Source of the DNA: Acholeplasmatales bacterium
GTDB taxonomy: Bacteria > Bacillota_I > Bacilli_A > Acholeplasmatales > Anaeroplasmataceae
NCBI GenBank assembly: GCA_900770055.1
Contig: CAAGJD010000045.1
Location: 1-7,886 of the forward strand
Length of the DNA: 7,886 bases
Direction: 5' to 3'
The notes below the pieces were generated by a model. It ran no database searches. It worked only from the letters and a program-made list of their open reading frames with translations, and was not told the origin of the DNA. This document shows positions 6,763 to 7,886 of the stretch, in pieces; positions within the stretch are counted from its first letter, which is position 1, and each line of letters opens with the position of its first letter. Position numbers and translations under genes: made by a program.

Positions 6763-7557
6763 TTATTGCCCCACATTTCTTTTAATTTTCACTCTTATAA
6801 TATGTGAAAAAGTAATTTTAACATAAATTAATGCTAATATTATAGCTAGATATTGTAGCCAATATTGATTATATAATAATGAAAAAATCATAATAACAAA
6901 ATATATCGCTGTATCATATAAAGCAAGTCTTAATCTATATGACATGTTAATCTCTGGATTAACAAAATAGGCTAATACTACTGCAATTATTACTAAACAA
7001 ACATATAAACCTAAAACAACAGCCATATTTTCAAGAAAGACAAATACACCATAACTATATTCAATACTATCTAAAGCAACATTAACTAATGACTGAAAGG
7101 CAATTCTATCCTTGACAACGCCATCAATTACATTTGCAAGCTTAAAATCTGTAATAGTTATTCTATCATAATAAATTGTACTATAATGTGTAGTATCAAT
7201 ATATACATTTATAGTATTAGCCTTAAAGCTAATAGAAATATAATTCTTTTGAGGCTTAAAGGAATCATCTAAAAAGCTGATAATATAATCATCACCCTTA
7301 AATGTATAAGCATCACCTGATATATTATTATCAACAAATGCAATTGTAACCTCACTATTATCATTCATTAAATCTGATGAAACACCTTTAGCTGATGACA
7401 TAGAAAAATAATCAGCATTTGTCATTACAATAAAGCTTAGGCCAACGAAGACTAAGCAAAATATAGCTAATATTGAGATTGTTTTCAATAAACTATCTTT
7501 GTAATAAAGACCTATTCTACTTGGATGACATAAAATGTCTTTAATTCTATATAGCAT
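6763..7557 (-). CDS. DUF1189-like multi-pass membrane protein
   Basis: This is a 264-residue protein of unknown function. The N-terminal cytoplasmic stretch (IKDILCHPSRIGLYYKDSL, residues 5-23) precedes a transmembrane segment at about 27-46. A largely polar region of about 120 residues follows (47 to about 170), rich in beta-type sequence and probably outside the membrane. Three further hydrophobic segments follow, near 172-200, 208-225 and 228-247, and then a basic tail (RVKIKRN). This one-plus-three arrangement with a large external loop resembles DUF1189 family proteins, but similarity is by pattern only. The start at 7557 has AAGGAGGAGG ending 3 bases upstream. It heads the minus-strand run, is preceded by an extended -10 promoter, and its stop is two bases from the polC start, so the two are very likely one operon. 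Nothing indicates a replication role, and the pairing may simply share expression. Confidence 0.6.
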   Translation of the reverse strand: MLYRIKDILCHPSRIGLYYKDSLLKTISILAIFCLVFVGLSFIVMTNADYFSMSSAKGVSSDLMNDNSEVTIAFVDNNISGDAYTFKGDDYIISFLDDSFKPQKNYISISFKANTINVYIDTTHYSTIYYDRITITDFKLANVIDGVVKDRIAFQSLVNVALDSIEYSYGVFVFLENMAVVLGLYVCLVIIAVVLAYFVNPEINMSYRLRLALYDTAIYFVIMIFSLLYNQYWLQYLAIILALIYVKITFSHIIRVKIKRNVGQ

Positions 7558-7586
7558 AGTCCTCCTCCTTTTTTGTCAGTAAAATA

Positions 7587-7595
7587 ATTATAACA
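7587..7595 (-). promoter_or_regulatory. Extended -10 promoter of the DUF1189-like/polC operon
   Basis: The minus strand reads TGTTATAAT at 7595-7587, a perfect extended -10, about 30 bases upstream of the ATG at 7557. The sequence 17 bases further up (TACCCA, 7615-7610) is a poor -35. It has the same architecture as the BI-1 promoter, which supports both calls. Confidence 0.6.
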
Positions 7596-7629
7596 AAAAT
7601 AACTCTCTTTGGGTAGATAAATAAAACAA

Positions 7630-7650
7630 ATAATTATAAAATATAATTAT
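7630..7650. repeat. Perfect 9-bp inverted repeat in the divergent promoter region
   Basis: ATAATTATA (7630-7638) and TATAATTAT (7642-7650) flank three A residues. The right arm contains TATAAT (7642-7647), a candidate -10 for the plus-strand radical SAM gene, although no convincing -35 lies upstream. It could be an operator or simply AT-rich chance symmetry. Confidence 0.35.
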
Positions 7651-7684
7651 ACTTATTATAAAAATATTTAGGTGGTGCAATAAC

Positions 7685-7886
7685 ATGAATTATTTTACAA
7701 AGGACAAGCCATATAATACCCTAACTGAATACAACAAACAAACATATAACGCTAAGGTTGCTAAAATTTCCTTAAATGCAGGACTTACCTGTCCCAATAA
7801 AGATGGTACAAAGGGCTATGGTGGTTGTAGCTATTGTTCACCATCTGGCAGTGGTGATTTTGCAGGAAACGTTAATAAATCAAAGA
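7685..7886 (+). CDS. TIGR01212 family radical SAM protein (YtqA/YhcC-like), 3' part beyond window
   Basis: The first 67 residues are visible. KISLNAGLTCPNKDG (27-41), then GYGGCSYCSPSGSGDFAG (44-61), is the hallmark N-terminus of the TIGR01212 radical SAM family, which includes Bacillus subtilis YtqA and Escherichia coli YhcC. Cys36, Cys48 and Cys51 (C-x11-C-x2-C) are the expected ligands of the 4Fe-4S cluster that cleaves S-adenosylmethionine; the wide spacing is normal for this family. As far as I recall, YtqA (MnmL) has been linked to wobble-uridine modification of tRNA, but whether this gene is a true orthologue cannot be judged from the fragment. The ATG at 7685 follows AGGTGG (7670-7675) by nine bases. 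The gene is divergent from the DUF1189-like/polC operon. Confidence 0.9.
   Translation, partial: MNYFTKDKPYNTLTEYNKQTYNAKVAKISLNAGLTCPNKDGTKGYGGCSYCSPSGSGDFAGNVNKSK

Overview
The window is AT-rich DNA (roughly 30% GC by eye) from a low-GC Gram-positive bacterium. The main marker is a full-length PolC, the DNA polymerase III alpha subunit of Firmicutes-type replication, with its built-in proofreading exonuclease. A small CotD-like, Tyr/Asn/Gln-rich protein suggests a spore-forming lineage. TGG is used for Trp in the PolC frame, so the standard bacterial code applies and this is not a TGA=Trp mollicute. The overall look fits gut Bacilli of the Erysipelotrichales/RF39 kind, but the sequence alone does not fix the genus.

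Layout, right to left, because most genes are on the minus strand. At the right edge the 5' end of a TIGR01212-type radical SAM gene runs on the plus strand (7685 to the window end). It is divergent from a minus-strand run across an AT-rich 127-base spacer that holds at least one good promoter. That run begins with a multi-pass membrane protein resembling DUF1189 (7557-6763). Two bases after its stop codon comes polC (6760-2294), so the two are almost certainly co-transcribed. After a 96-base gap with an extended -10 promoter comes a Bax inhibitor-1/YccA family membrane protein (2197-1466). It is followed by the CotD-like protein (1393-1001), which ends at a clear intrinsic terminator (993-971).

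The 377-base gap between 624 and 1000 holds no convincing gene. It contains about four copies of a GC-richer 23-bp tandem repeat (762-850), a 9-bp direct repeat, and a promoter in which four TTAACTT/AAGTTAA heptamers form a nested inverted repeat. That promoter serves the leftmost gene, a minus-strand AAA (AAA_14-like) ATPase with an N-terminal DUF6788-like domain, cut by the left edge.

The genes do not form one obvious pathway. PolC is the core replicase. The DUF1189-like and BI-1 proteins are membrane proteins of poorly defined role. The CotD-like protein would act in the spore coat, and the ATPase is accessory. The most notable non-coding signals are a long hairpin that buries the ribosome binding site of the CotD-like gene and the heptamer array over the ATPase promoter. 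PolC also has an atypical C-terminus where the beta-clamp binding motif normally sits. I found no clear evidence of a wholly new multi-gene system.
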